This document shows positions 1 through 8,792 of a stretch of 64,000 nucleotides of DNA, one piece after another (position 1 is the stretch's first letter; the number at the start of each line of letters is the position of its first letter). Source of the DNA: Terrimonas pollutisoli (GTDB lineage: Bacteria; Bacteroidota; Bacteroidia; Chitinophagales; Chitinophagaceae); contig NZ_JARKNA010000014.1 of the NCBI RefSeq assembly GCF_029360765.1, forward strand, positions 62,001-126,000, read 5' to 3'. Both the position numbers and the translations under genes were made by a program. The notes beneath the pieces were generated by a model. The model saw nothing but the letters and a program-made list of their open reading frames with translations, did not search any database and was not told the origin of the DNA.

Positions 1-306
1 CGTCGTGCTTTGGAAGAGCCTATCCGCATCCTGACTGCTAACGCTGGTATCGATGGTTCTATCGTAGTTCAAAAAATCAAAGAAGGTAAAGGCGACTTTG
101 GCTTCAATGCAAGAACTGAAACTTACGAGAACCTGTTCAAAGCTGGTGTTATCGACCCAACTAAAGTAAGCCGTGTAGCATTGGAAAATGCCGCTTCAAT
201 CGCTGGTATGTTGCTGACTACAGAAGCTGTAGTTGCTGACAAACCTAAGAAAGAAGAAGCTGTTCATTCTCATGGTGCACCTGATATGGGTGGAATGGGA
301 TATTAA
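1..306 (+). CDS. groL: Chaperonin GroEL, C-terminal fragment (truncated by window edge)
   Basis: The reading frame is open from base 1, so this is the 3' end of a longer gene. The roughly 100 residues match the GroEL C-terminus: equatorial-domain helices with the typical VIDPTKVSRVALENAASIAG segment and a Gly/Met-rich tail ending DMGGMGY. GroEL is the cytoplasmic ATP-dependent folding chamber that works with GroES; groES is expected just upstream, outside the window. The TTG at base 10 is not a start, because homology continues upstream of it. A hairpin 70 bases downstream probably ends the transcript. Confidence 0.97.
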   Translation, partial: RRALEEPIRILTANAGIDGSIVVQKIKEGKGDFGFNARTETYENLFKAGVIDPTKVSRVALENAASIAGMLLTTEAVVADKPKKEEAVHSHGAPDMGGMGY

Positions 307-377
307 GAAGAACGAGGTAAGTAGTCGGAAGTACGAAGTCAGAGGACAGAAGTATGAAATCCTGACAAACATAATAG

Positions 378-410
378 TCCCGTCTCTGCAAAGGGACGGG
401 ATATTTATTC
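378..410 (+). terminator. Hairpin terminator downstream of groEL
   Basis: A ten-pair stem (378-387 with 392-401, one G-U pair) closes on a GCAA tetraloop and is followed by a T-rich stretch (tatttatt). It lies about 70 bases after the groEL stop. The T tract is imperfect, so some read-through is possible. Confidence 0.6.
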
Positions 411-441
411 CAATTATTCATAACCTTTTAAATGTTGTTGT

Positions 442-558
442 ATGAAAAAAGTTATTGAATCATTGCGTTTAAATGAACTGATGTTTATCGTGAAAAAATG
501 GATGAGGAGAAACAGAGATGACAACGATGGGTTCAATCATCCATTTGCAATTTTCTAA
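442..558 (+). CDS. Possible small protein of 38 residues, unknown function
   Basis: An ATG-initiated ORF of 38 codons (begins MKKVIESLRLNELMF, ends FNHPFAIF) sits 40 bases after the groEL terminator hairpin. Its stop lies 8 bases before a strong intrinsic terminator. The first half is amphipathic and basic (MFIVKKWMRRNR); the second half is polar. No family is recognised. The placement between two terminators suggests a separate short transcription unit. It could equally be a non-coding RNA whose ORF is chance. No Shine-Dalgarno sequence is seen, which is normal for this phylum. Confidence 0.35.
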   Translation: MKKVIESLRLNELMFIVKKWMRRNRDDNDGFNHPFAIF

Positions 559-565
559 AGGTATT

Positions 566-596
566 ATCCCGCTTCCGCAAGAGGCGGGATTTTTTA
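566..596 (+). terminator. Strong intrinsic terminator
   Basis: A nine-pair stem (566-574 with 582-590, one wobble pair) with loop ccgcaag is followed directly by six T. It lies 8 bases after the stop of the 38-codon ORF. Confidence 0.8.
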
Positions 597-957
597 TGCG
601 CAAGAAAACGGATTTGACGGATAGAATAATGGCCTCAGATTCCGCGTTAATAATATTTACGTTTACCCGGACAGTGGTGGGAAAATGCTGCTGAAGCGGG
701 AGCCAATGTGGCAACTGGTCTTTAAATGTTATTCAACGGCTGGTTTGGAAAAAATCAGTCTAAATACGTCCAATCTGCATTATCCCTGTTCCGTATTAAA
801 AGTGTTAACTGGTTCCTATTTTATCAATATAACTCCTTCATACATCGATACAATTTGCCTGAACGTCGGTAAAGAGGCAAAAAGCCCTTGTTTTTTGTTT
901 TGAGAACTATGGAAGAGCAACAAATTATTGATATTTTTAGTCAATCAAAGAACCTAA
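597..957. other. Intergenic stretch without a convincing gene
   Basis: About 360 bases between the terminator and the metalloprotease gene. The ORF at 685-903 has no family signature and unnatural composition. One frame around 660-725 reads like a short protein tail (RLPGQWWENAAEAG, then stop) but has no start, so it may be a gene remnant. The stretch probably also holds the metalloprotease promoter, but no clear TAnnTTTG box is seen (closest: tacaatttg at 849-857, one base too long). Confidence 0.4.
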
Positions 958-3900
958 ATGAGACTCATGCTTATTTCGTGCCGGGTTGGTTTACTGTTGC
1001 TGCTGACCACTATCTTTTCACTTTCATTGTTTGCTCAAAATAACTTTTTTGCGGAAGCCAGGGAAAGCGGGATAACAGCAGGCATTGGTAAGCGGGTCAT
1101 TATTCCCGAAAAATATAAAACAGTTGTACTGGACAACCCTGGCCTTCAAAAATTTTTAAATTCAGTTTCATCTTTAAACGGCCTGGCCAACAGATCACAG
1201 GCCCCGGTGCTGGAATTGCCAATGCCCTATGGCGGAACCGCAAAATTTTCCGTTTGGGAAAGCGCCGTAATGGAGCCCGGTCTTGCTGCAAAATTTCCTT
1301 CTATTAAAACATACACCGGGCAGGGCATCGATGATCCTTCCGCCATTATTAAAATTGATTATACGGAAACAGGCTTTCATGCCATGGTATTATCCGACAT
1401 CAGGGGTCATATTTTTATCGATCCCTATCGCCAGCAGGATTTAAAAAACTATGTCGTTTATTACAAACATGATTTTAACCGCAAAGAGCCATTCAAAGAA
1501 ATAGGGTTGCTGCCGGCTGATGAAAAAGATAAAGTTAACCTCAACCGGCCGATGGGGGGGCCTTGTATTGGCCCGCAACTCAGGAACTATCGGCTCGCTG
1601 TCGCTTGCACGGGAGAATATGCCGTAGCGGCAACCGGTTTTACCAATCCTACGGTTGCACAAACATTATCAGCTATTGTCACCTCCATCAACCGCGTGGA
1701 CGGGGTGTATGAACGGGAATTAGGCATCAGTTTAAACCTGGTAGCCAATAATAATTTGATCGTCTTTACCAATGCAACCTCTGACCCTTTTACCGCCAAC
1801 GATGACGGTAGCGCCTTGCTGGACGAAAGTCAAACAGTGATAACCGACAAGATAGGTACAGGCAATTTTGATATAGGGCACACATTTAGTACAGGTGCGG
1901 GTGGCATCGCCCAACTTTCATCGGTGTGCGGAGGTTCAAAAGCGAGAGGTGTGACAGGTTTGACGGAACCTTTTGGTGATCCTTATGATATCGATTATGT
2001 AGCGCATGAAATGGGACACCAGTTTGGGGCTTACCACACTTTTAATGCAACAACAAGTTCCTGTAGTGGCAATCGCAGTGCTGAAACAGCCGTGGAACCA
2101 GGCAGTGGCATTACAATTATGAGTTATGCAGGCATTTGCGGCACCACAAACAATCTTGCCGTAAACAGTATCCCATATTTTCATGCCGTCAGCATGGATG
2201 AGATCAATACATACACGACTAACGAAAATGGGGCTACCTGTGCCACACTTATTGCAACAGGTAATACGGCCCCTGTCGCTAATGCCGGTAATGATTTTAT
2301 TATACCCAAATCAACTTTTTTTAGCCTTACCGGTACTGCCAGTGATGCTAACAACGATGCGCTAACGTATTCGTGGGAACAAATGGATACGGGGCCGGCC
2401 GGTAATTGGAACAGCCCGACCGGAGATGCTCCCTTGTTTCGTTCGTTTGCTCCTGTATCTACCGGCACCCGTTATTTCCCTCAATTATCTGACCAGATTA
2501 GGAATAGTACAACTATGGGAGAGATACTGCCTTCTTACGGCCGTACTATGAATTTCAGGTTGACCGCCCGTGATAACCGTGCTGGCGGCGGAGGGGTTTG
2601 CTATGATGAGTCAGCTATTACTGTGGATGAAAACAGTGGACCTTTCGTGCTAACAGCGCCGGATGCTGCTGGTATTTCGTGGGAAGCAGGTACAGTACAA
2701 ACTGTAACCTGGAATGTAGCAAACACCAACAATGCCCCGGTGAATTGTGCTAATGTAAGTATCCTGCTTTCATTGGATAGCGGTTACACATTTCCTGTTA
2801 CCATTTTGGCAAGTACACCCAATGATGGAAGTCAGCAAATAATAGTACCGGACAATGTTACAACTAAGGCAAGAATAAAGGTGATCGGCGTTGGAAATAT
2901 TTTTTATGATATCTCCAATAACAATTTTACAATTACATCAACGACTGCCGGTTTTAATTTCGTTATACCGGCATCAAGACAGGTGAATTGTGCTGATCCG
3001 GCGGCTACCACTGCGTCGATAACCTTGTCAACAGAATCGGTTTTTGGCTATGCAGTCCCAATCAACCTTTCTGCCACTAATGTTCCCGCCGGTTCATCGG
3101 TGAGCTTTAGCCAGACTACTATCAATCCCGGAGAAAGCACCGTTGTTACCCTGGATAATGTAAATGCATTAGCAAATGGTACATATACTGTTACCGTGGT
3201 AGGAACGTCCGGGTCAATTGTTCGTGAACAACCGCTGACATTTATTATTCAGGCTGGCGCTGGTCCTGTCATTTCCTCACAACCGGCTAATGTGAGTATT
3301 TGCGAAGGTTCTACAGCCAATTTTAGTGTTGCGTCTGCTTCTGACGTGAAATCATACCAGTGGCAGGTCAGCACGAATGGAGGAACAAGTTTTACAAATG
3401 TAAACGGGGCTAGTTCTCCTACGTTTACTATTAGCAATGTAGGTGCGGCTCAGGATGATAACCGTTATCGGGCGTTGGTGACCGGTCAGTGTAACGTAAC
3501 TATATCTGCTATCGTTGTCCTCACAGTGCACAACGAGCCATCGGTTAGCTTGACGGCAGATCCTTACACGAGCTTGTTGCCTGGCCAGAGTACAACATTG
3601 ACGGCCACCCCATCCGCATCAACAGGTGGAGTTGTGACAACCACCTGGCTGAAAGATCAAACGCCCATCAGTGTGACAGGAAATGAATTGGTTGCTGATG
3701 TTACAGGTTTGGGAAATTACCAGGTGCAAATTGCAGAAGCATGGTCCGATGGTAATACCTGCACGAATGAGTCAGAAATAGTTACTATCACGGCTACTGC
3801 CAGCGCAAGGCTGTTTATATATCCTAGCCCAAATAACGGACAGTTTACAGTTTCTTATTACAATGCATCAGGTGTCTCAACCAAACAGAGTGTCACTATT

Positions 3901-4065
3901 TATGATGCTAAGGGAGCAAAAGTGTATAGCAAAGAGTTTAGCTTTTCCGGCCCATACCAGTTGCATGAAATTGATTTAAGAAACAGGGCAAAAGGCATTT
4001 ATTTCGTAGTTGTAGGCGATGCCAGCGGTCGAAAGATTGTCGACGGGAAAGTGCTGATAAATTGA
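958..4065 (+). CDS. Secreted reprolysin-like (M12B-type) zinc metalloprotease with T9SS sorting domain
   Basis: The 1035-residue protein starts with a Sec signal peptide (hydrophobic core about residues 8-25, cleavage near LFAQ). The zinc site HEMGHQFGAYH is at residues 350-360 (ligands H350, H354, H360; catalytic E351), followed by a Met-turn IMSYAGICG, which together indicate a metzincin of the reprolysin-like group. After it come repeated beta-sandwich domains: a PKD/Ig-like region from about residue 440, and later FN3/Ig-like segments. The last 80 residues form a type A T9SS sorting domain (IYPSPNNGQFTVSY to KVLIN). It is expected to be exported, anchored or released by the type IX secretion system and to degrade extracellular protein. 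It appears monocistronic. Confidence 0.9.
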   Translation: MRLMLISCRVGLLLLLTTIFSLSLFAQNNFFAEARESGITAGIGKRVIIPEKYKTVVLDNPGLQKFLNSVSSLNGLANRSQAPVLELPMPYGGTAKFSVWESAVMEPGLAAKFPSIKTYTGQGIDDPSAIIKIDYTETGFHAMVLSDIRGHIFIDPYRQQDLKNYVVYYKHDFNRKEPFKEIGLLPADEKDKVNLNRPMGGPCIGPQLRNYRLAVACTGEYAVAATGFTNPTVAQTLSAIVTSINRVDGVYERELGISLNLVANNNLIVFTNATSDPFTANDDGSALLDESQTVITDKIGTGNFDIGHTFSTGAGGIAQLSSVCGGSKARGVTGLTEPFGDPYDIDYVAHEMGHQFGAYHTFNATTSSCSGNRSAETAVEPGSGITIMSYAGICGTTNNLAVNSIPYFHAVSMDEINTYTTNENGATCATLIATGNTAPVANAGNDFIIPKSTFFSLTGTASDANNDALTYSWEQMDTGPAGNWNSPTGDAPLFRSFAPVSTGTRYFPQLSDQIRNSTTMGEILPSYGRTMNFRLTARDNRAGGGGVCYDESAITVDENSGPFVLTAPDAAGISWEAGTVQTVTWNVANTNNAPVNCANVSILLSLDSGYTFPVTILASTPNDGSQQIIVPDNVTTKARIKVIGVGNIFYDISNNNFTITSTTAGFNFVIPASRQVNCADPAATTASITLSTESVFGYAVPINLSATNVPAGSSVSFSQTTINPGESTVVTLDNVNALANGTYTVTVVGTSGSIVREQPLTFIIQAGAGPVISSQPANVSICEGSTANFSVASASDVKSYQWQVSTNGGTSFTNVNGASSPTFTISNVGAAQDDNRYRALVTGQCNVTISAIVVLTVHNEPSVSLTADPYTSLLPGQSTTLTATPSASTGGVVTTTWLKDQTPISVTGNELVADVTGLGNYQVQIAEAWSDGNTCTNESEIVTITATASARLFIYPSPNNGQFTVSYYNASGVSTKQSVTIYDAKGAKVYSKEFSFSGPYQLHEIDLRNRAKGIYFVVVGDASGRKIVDGKVLIN

Positions 4066-4080
4066 CGTTGCTAGTTGTTT

Positions 4081-4121
4081 GTTACCGGTAACCTGTAACC
4101 GGAAACAGGGAACGGTTTTTT
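4081..4121 (+). terminator. Repeat-derived weak terminator after the metalloprotease gene
   Basis: The 12-base perfect palindrome gttaccggtaac (4081-4092) is followed by a short hairpin (aaccg 4097-4101 with cggtt 4113-4117) and a run of six T. The same palindrome recurs at 20041, so this terminator seems built from a dispersed repeat. Confidence 0.4.
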
Positions 4122-4157
4122 ATATTATTTTCAACTGGCTGCCCCCTCAAGTTTCCT

Positions 4158-4165
4158 TACCTTTG
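4158..4165 (+). promoter_or_regulatory. Candidate sigma-A -7 box (TACCTTTG) for the ABC-F gene
   Basis: TACCTTTG fits the Bacteroidota TAnnTTTG consensus exactly and ends 25 bases before the ABC-F start codon. No good -33 TTTG partner is visible. Confidence 0.45.
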
Positions 4166-4190
4166 CGCCTCCAAAAATCAGTGGTAAAAT

Positions 4191-5816
4191 ATGATAAGCG
4201 TAAAAGACCTGAAACTGGCCTACGGCAAAAGAGTGTTGTTTGAAGAAGTAAATCTCAATTTCACAAAAGGGAATTGTTATGGTGTAATTGGCGCCAATGG
4301 TGCTGGCAAAAGTACTTTTCTCAAAATATTAAGCGGCGAAATAGAGCCAAACAAAGGAACCGTTAGTATTACACCCGGCGAGCGGATGGCGATACTTAAA
4401 CAAAACCAGTTTGAGTTCGACGAGCATACGGTGTTGAATACGGTGATGATGGGGCATGCGAAATTGTGGAAAGTAGCAAAAGAAAGGGAAAGCATTTATG
4501 CTTTGGCCGATTTTACAGAAGAGGATGGCATGAGAGCAGGAGAGCTGGAAGCCGAGTTTGGTGAAATGGGCGGTTATACGGCAGAAAGCGATGCCGCCAT
4601 GTTATTGGGTGAGTTGGGTGTAGAGGAAGAATTTCATGGTATGTTGATGAAGGACATTCCCTCTACATTAAAAGTGCGGGTATTATTGGCCCAGGCACTT
4701 TTTGGAAATCCTGATATTCTGTTGCTGGATGAGCCTACCAACGGTTTGGATATTGAAACCATCAGCTGGCTCGAGAATTTTTTGGCAGACTATGAAAACA
4801 TCGTGCTGGTGGTGAGCCACGACCGTCACTTCCTGGATGCTGTTTGTACTCACGTAGCGGATGTTGACCGGCAGAAAATAAAAATCTTCACGGGTAACTA
4901 TACATTCTGGTATGAGTCATCACAACTGATGGCACGCCAGATCAATGATAAGAATAAAAAGGTTGAAGAAAAACGCCAGGCCCTCATCGACTTTATTGCC
5001 CGCTTTAGCGCCAATGCATCCAAAAGCAAGCAAGCTACCAGCCGGAAGAAAGCCCTTGAAAAATTATCGATTGAAGAAATTGAACCAAGCTATAGAAAAT
5101 ATCCCGGTATCATTTTCCAGCAATTAAGAGAAGTAGGTAACCAGATATTAAATACTGAAAAGCTCACCAAATCGATTGACGGCCGGGTTCTTTTTAAAGA
5201 TGTAACCTTTAATGTAAACAAAGGAGATAAGATCGCCTTGCTGAGCCGTGATCCGCTTGCTGTTACCAATTTCTTTGATATCATCACTGGTGAAACAACT
5301 GCCGATAGTGGTTCTTATGCGTGGGGCAGCACGGTGACACATGCTTACCTGCCACAGGAAAACAGTGAGTTTTTCAAAGGCGAGCTAAACCTGATGGACT
5401 GGCTTCGTCAATATGTTCCGGATCATGTGAAAGATGTTGACGAACCGTTTTTGCGTGGCTTTTTGGGTAAGATGTTGTTTAGTGGGGATGATGTACTGAA
5501 GAAAACAAATGTATTGAGTGGGGGTGAGAAAGTTCGTTGCATGCTTAGCCGGATGATGTTGCAAAGTCCCAATGTGATTTTATTGGATCAACCCACTAAC
5601 CACCTCGACCTCGAAAGCATTCAAAGCTTCAACGAACAGTCTACCGACTATAAGGGAATTGTTTTGTTGACCAGCCATGACCATACATTTATGCAAACTG
5701 TTGCCAATCGTGTTATTGAAATAACACCCAAAGGTATCATCGACCGATTGATGACATTTGACGAATACCTGGCCGATGAAAGAGTAAAGACGCTGAAGGA
5801 AGAGATGTACAAATAG
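4191..5816 (+). CDS. ABC-F family ATPase (YbiT/YkpA-like)
   Basis: At 541 residues this is the usual length for an ABC-F protein: two ABC ATPase domains joined by a linker and no membrane segment, so a cytoplasmic, probably ribosome-associated factor. Domain 1 has Walker A GANGAGKST (34-42) and Walker B LLLDEPTNGLD (about 177-187), but its signature reads IPSTLKVR (156-163) instead of LSGGxKxR. Domain 2 keeps LSGGEKVR (442-449), but its Walker A is degenerate (ALLSRDPLA near 349) and the catalytic glutamate is replaced (LLDQPTN, Q467). ABC-F members act on translation or antibiotic protection; this subgroup resembles housekeeping YbiT rather than a known resistance factor. A terminator follows. 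Confidence 0.92.
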   Translation: MISVKDLKLAYGKRVLFEEVNLNFTKGNCYGVIGANGAGKSTFLKILSGEIEPNKGTVSITPGERMAILKQNQFEFDEHTVLNTVMMGHAKLWKVAKERESIYALADFTEEDGMRAGELEAEFGEMGGYTAESDAAMLLGELGVEEEFHGMLMKDIPSTLKVRVLLAQALFGNPDILLLDEPTNGLDIETISWLENFLADYENIVLVVSHDRHFLDAVCTHVADVDRQKIKIFTGNYTFWYESSQLMARQINDKNKKVEEKRQALIDFIARFSANASKSKQATSRKKALEKLSIEEIEPSYRKYPGIIFQQLREVGNQILNTEKLTKSIDGRVLFKDVTFNVNKGDKIALLSRDPLAVTNFFDIITGETTADSGSYAWGSTVTHAYLPQENSEFFKGELNLMDWLRQYVPDHVKDVDEPFLRGFLGKMLFSGDDVLKKTNVLSGGEKVRCMLSRMMLQSPNVILLDQPTNHLDLESIQSFNEQSTDYKGIVLLTSHDHTFMQTVANRVIEITPKGIIDRLMTFDEYLADERVKTLKEEMYK

Positions 5817-5865
5817 GGGAGTGGTGGGTGAGTGAAAAGAGAAAAGGTAAAAGTGAAATTTTTAA

Positions 5866-5893
5866 ATCCTGCTTCGGTGAAGCGGGATTTTTT
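5866..5893 (+). terminator. Intrinsic terminator of the ABC-F gene
   Basis: A ten-pair stem (5866-5875 with 5879-5888, one G-U pair) with a very short loop is followed by six T, 50 bases after the stop codon. Confidence 0.8.
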
Positions 5894-6037
5894 ATAAAGT
5901 TATACTCTGTCAACGGCTGCGCATTGGCGATGTGGTGGCATTCATTGCTCGTCCAACCCGGAACCGAAGCTGATTAGCGATTTGTCGCTGATTGTTCTTG
6001 AGTCGCCCCGCTAAACTCAATGCAATGTAAGCAGCAG
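5894..6037. other. Intergenic flank of the SUKH gene with small inverted repeats
   Basis: No gene is seen. The stretch contains short self-complementary words (agcga-tttg-tcgct near 5977) and is more GC-rich than the gene it borders. Such sequences often flank transferred single-gene cassettes in this phylum; that reading is an inference. Confidence 0.3.
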
Positions 6038-6997
6038 TTAATCCTTTTTTTTTGCGATTTCTTTTTCTATCATGTCAACTAAGTTGTCATACATGCCGCC
6101 ATCTTTTTTTGTCGCCAAAATATCAGCAAAAGAATTTGATTTCGACAATTCATTTGCTTTTGTCGCATATTCTAATGCTTTGTATAAGTCCTTTATTAGC
6201 CCCAGTCCAAAGAAATAGCACGCAGCCCGATTAGAATATGCTTTGTGACTGTTTAAATTGATTGCCGCTTGATTATATTCAAGAGCCTTTGATAAGTCAG
6301 CAGGAATAGGTCCAAAACCTTTAAAATATATGTCACTTAGTTTATTTAATGCCCATACTTTATGCGACTGTTCATTACAATCTGCCAATTTTTCAAGTCC
6401 TTGGATGATTTCACTTGTAAGCTCTATTTTTCCATAGTCTATCAAATCATCTAAATGGCTGCGGAGCTTATAATCATCATCAAAAAAGTCATTGCTTATA
6501 TCGGAATCTTCTATGTCATCAGATACCGATTTATATTCCTTATTTGGTGTCTTTTTGTAATCCTTCCACTCAACGACATTATCATTATCGTCAATCTTTA
6601 AATAGAACTCATCATTCCAGAAATAATCTTCCGGACCTTGTTCAATTAAATCATTCCAATTATCAGCAAATGTTTTTATTTCAGCTGTTTCATGCATTAT
6701 AACAAAAACTTTCGGCAAGAAACTCATGTTATCATTGTCTCTAAGCATTACTAAGTAGTCCCCTATGCCATTTGTTGCAAATACAAGACCTTTTCTGCTC
6801 CACTCATTTTCAAAGTCAATAGAATGTGTATAAATGAAATTGTCGTCAATATCTTCTGGATTATCATTTACCGTCCCAAATAACCACTCTTCCTGTCCAA
6901 ACTGAACTTCAGGCTTGTCGAGGTTTGCGATGAAATCAAATAAATACTTAGGAATATTATAGCCTAATTTTTCTTCTGTCTGCAAAAGTTTTATCAT
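6038..6997 (-). CDS. SMI1/KNR4 (SUKH) domain protein with C-terminal Sel1-like repeats
   Basis: The 319-residue cytoplasmic protein begins with a SUKH fold: LGYNIPKYLFDFIANLDKP, then the acidic EEWLFGTVND and the GLVFATNGIGDYLVML core, about residues 10-155. After an acidic linker come two Sel1/TPR-like helical repeats (about 215-300, with ALNKLSDIYFKGFG and AYSNRAACYFFGLG). SUKH proteins are mostly immunity proteins of polymorphic toxin systems. No toxin gene is next to it, so it may be an orphan immunity gene or a housekeeping member of the superfamily. The gene is visibly AT-richer than its neighbours, which suggests acquisition by transfer. Confidence 0.8.
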   Translation of the reverse strand: MIKLLQTEEKLGYNIPKYLFDFIANLDKPEVQFGQEEWLFGTVNDNPEDIDDNFIYTHSIDFENEWSRKGLVFATNGIGDYLVMLRDNDNMSFLPKVFVIMHETAEIKTFADNWNDLIEQGPEDYFWNDEFYLKIDDNDNVVEWKDYKKTPNKEYKSVSDDIEDSDISNDFFDDDYKLRSHLDDLIDYGKIELTSEIIQGLEKLADCNEQSHKVWALNKLSDIYFKGFGPIPADLSKALEYNQAAINLNSHKAYSNRAACYFFGLGLIKDLYKALEYATKANELSKSNSFADILATKKDGGMYDNLVDMIEKEIAKKKD

Positions 6998-7098
6998 GGT
7001 CGATTGTAATTGTCCTTACGTAAATTTATGTTACATGCTCTACGATTAAAAATAGCAAATATTAATAATCAGCAAAACAGTATCATACATTTTGTACT

Positions 7099-7114
7099 TG
7101 CCTGCCGGCAGGCA
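7099..7114. repeat. 16-base perfect palindrome (tgcctgccggcaggca)
   Basis: A fully self-complementary GC-rich 16-mer sits in AT-rich intergenic DNA between two minus-strand genes. Similar tgccggca-centred palindromes are scattered through many Bacteroidota genomes. No T tract follows, so it is more likely a dispersed repeat than a terminator. Confidence 0.6.
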
Positions 7115-7169
7115 GGTTGTTTATAGCGCCAATACAAATTGACCGGCAGTAACCGATCCATTAAATAAA

Positions 7170-7197
7170 AAGGTTGTCTCATCATTGAGACAACCTT
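7170..7197 (-). terminator. Perfect 12-bp hairpin terminator of the DUF937-OmpA gene
   Basis: Bases 7170-7181 pair perfectly with 7186-7197 around a 4-base loop. On the minus strand the stem is followed by tttttattta. It lies 22 bases downstream of the ompA-like stop codon. Confidence 0.85.
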
Positions 7198-7219
7198 GTA
7201 TCGAAAGTTTAATGGTAAA

Positions 7220-8545
7220 CTATTTTGACGCCACTTTCAGATCAACCCGCCTGTTTTGCGCTTTACATTCTGGTGTATCATTCGCAGCACATACCGGATG
7301 TTCGGGACCATAGCCAATGGCTTCTGTAATTTGTTTGGCGCCGGCTCCCATGCTGATCAATTCTTTCATTACTGCCTTTGCTCTTGCATCCGATATTTTT
7401 TTATTGACAGCCGCATCGCCAACATTATCGGTGTACCCGCCAATTTTAATAGAACCGGAAGGAAAGTTTTTGAGAATGATTGCTACGTTCTTCACCTGGG
7501 TTTGCGAAGCAGCGGTCAGTACTGATTTACCGCTTTCAAAATAAACCCGGTCAAAGCTGACCCAATTCTTTGTTTTATCAACCGTATCAACCGTCCATGC
7601 TGCATTGCTCAACATATTAAACAATTTGGCTTCCGTACTATTATCTCCGACTTTTAATATGGTTCCATCAGCCAGCTTCAATTCTATCTCCTGCCCGGTA
7701 TCGTAAACATAGTTGCCTGTAACGGTGTCAAGCGTGCCACCGGATGTTTTTGCAAGGTCGGGATCTGAAACAGGTGGGACCGGTGATAAAGTGGTGTGTG
7801 CTGTATCATCAGTAGCAGTGGAAGTGCCCTCATTCGTACAACCTCTTTTGCTGAAAAACCAGATCAAAACTGCTACCACAACTACCAGGATGAATGGCCC
7901 CCGCCACTGACTGACCGATGAAGTAGCGGTTTTGAATTCACCCCCGGCATGTGCCGTAGCAGAAGGAATCGCATGGGTAACTTTGCCACCAATATCATCC
8001 AGGCTGGCGATGCCCAACGCCCCGGTAAGGTTTAGCCCGGAGGGAACAGCACTTAGGATATCATTTTTTTGACTTTGTAAAAAAGTATTCAAACCTGATT
8101 CACTCAGGTTGTTTTCTGTCGCATATTGACCAACCGGGGCTAAAGCCGCTGGAACGGCCATACTCAGCACAGTATTGGCCGATGAAGACTTGATTCCGGC
8201 AAAGCCTGCGATAGCATTGATAATATTATTTAGCTTATCTCCAAAAAGCGACCGAAGCCATCCCATCACTGTTGCTCTGACGCTGTCGGCAGTTGGAACG
8301 CTGCTATCAAATAACCCGGACAGGTTGCTTAGAATACCGCTTCCCGCCGCAGTTTTTGCAAGATCCAGGATTTCACCCTCACTTGTTGAAGAAGATTTAT
8401 TCAACATGCCCGCCAATACGGAAGGTATAGCGCCGCCAATTGCTTTTTGGATACTGCTTTCGCTTTCGCCAAGTGAGTTAGCGGCTTTAGCGACCAGGTC
8501 ACCCGGCAACAGGTTCTTTGCTGCGTCTGCTAAATCAAGTGCCAT
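7220..8545 (-). CDS. DUF937 domain plus membrane anchor plus OmpA-like peptidoglycan-binding domain
   Basis: The 441-residue protein has three parts. An N-terminal DUF937/YidB-like region (about 1-190) consists of repeated Ala/Gly/Ser-rich helices such as AIGGAIPSVLAGML. A single transmembrane segment follows (about 216-232, FILVVVVAVLIWFF). The C-terminal OmpA domain (about 325-441) carries VYFESGKSVL, GYTDNVGD and the closing NRRVDLKV motif that bind peptidoglycan. It is probably anchored in the inner membrane with the OmpA domain in the periplasm, tying membrane to cell wall. There is no cleavable signal peptide. It is monocistronic with its own terminator. Confidence 0.88.
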   Translation of the reverse strand: MALDLADAAKNLLPGDLVAKAANSLGESESSIQKAIGGAIPSVLAGMLNKSSSTSEGEILDLAKTAAGSGILSNLSGLFDSSVPTADSVRATVMGWLRSLFGDKLNNIINAIAGFAGIKSSSANTVLSMAVPAALAPVGQYATENNLSESGLNTFLQSQKNDILSAVPSGLNLTGALGIASLDDIGGKVTHAIPSATAHAGGEFKTATSSVSQWRGPFILVVVVAVLIWFFSKRGCTNEGTSTATDDTAHTTLSPVPPVSDPDLAKTSGGTLDTVTGNYVYDTGQEIELKLADGTILKVGDNSTEAKLFNMLSNAAWTVDTVDKTKNWVSFDRVYFESGKSVLTAASQTQVKNVAIILKNFPSGSIKIGGYTDNVGDAAVNKKISDARAKAVMKELISMGAGAKQITEAIGYGPEHPVCAANDTPECKAQNRRVDLKVASK

Positions 8546-8792
8546 GTTCAGTGTTTTACGTGATGAATGAAACGGGGAAGGTGAACAGCAGGATAACTTG
8601 TTCCTTTAAGTTATGGCATTTGAATGATACTTTGATCATTTATCTTAATAACTTTTACTATCGCTGCTGCCAGCTAATATTTATTTCTTAACAATATTGT
8701 AAGTGAAAGTTCTTATTTCTACCTTAGTCTCCGCAAGCAAAAAAATAGTTCTTTTCCTTTCTGGGATCCATCTCCTTCCTTTACCTGTTAAT
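8546..8792. other. Divergent intergenic region, no gene seen
   Basis: This AT-rich stretch separates the minus-strand ompA-like gene from the structured leader upstream of the Rieske gene. It should carry the ompA-like promoter. No coding sequence is supported. Confidence 0.4.

Noticed and set aside
685..903. 72-codon ORF before the metalloprotease gene
   Set aside because: No family pattern, unnatural composition, and no promoter or terminator arrangement to support it. Part of it may be a gene remnant.
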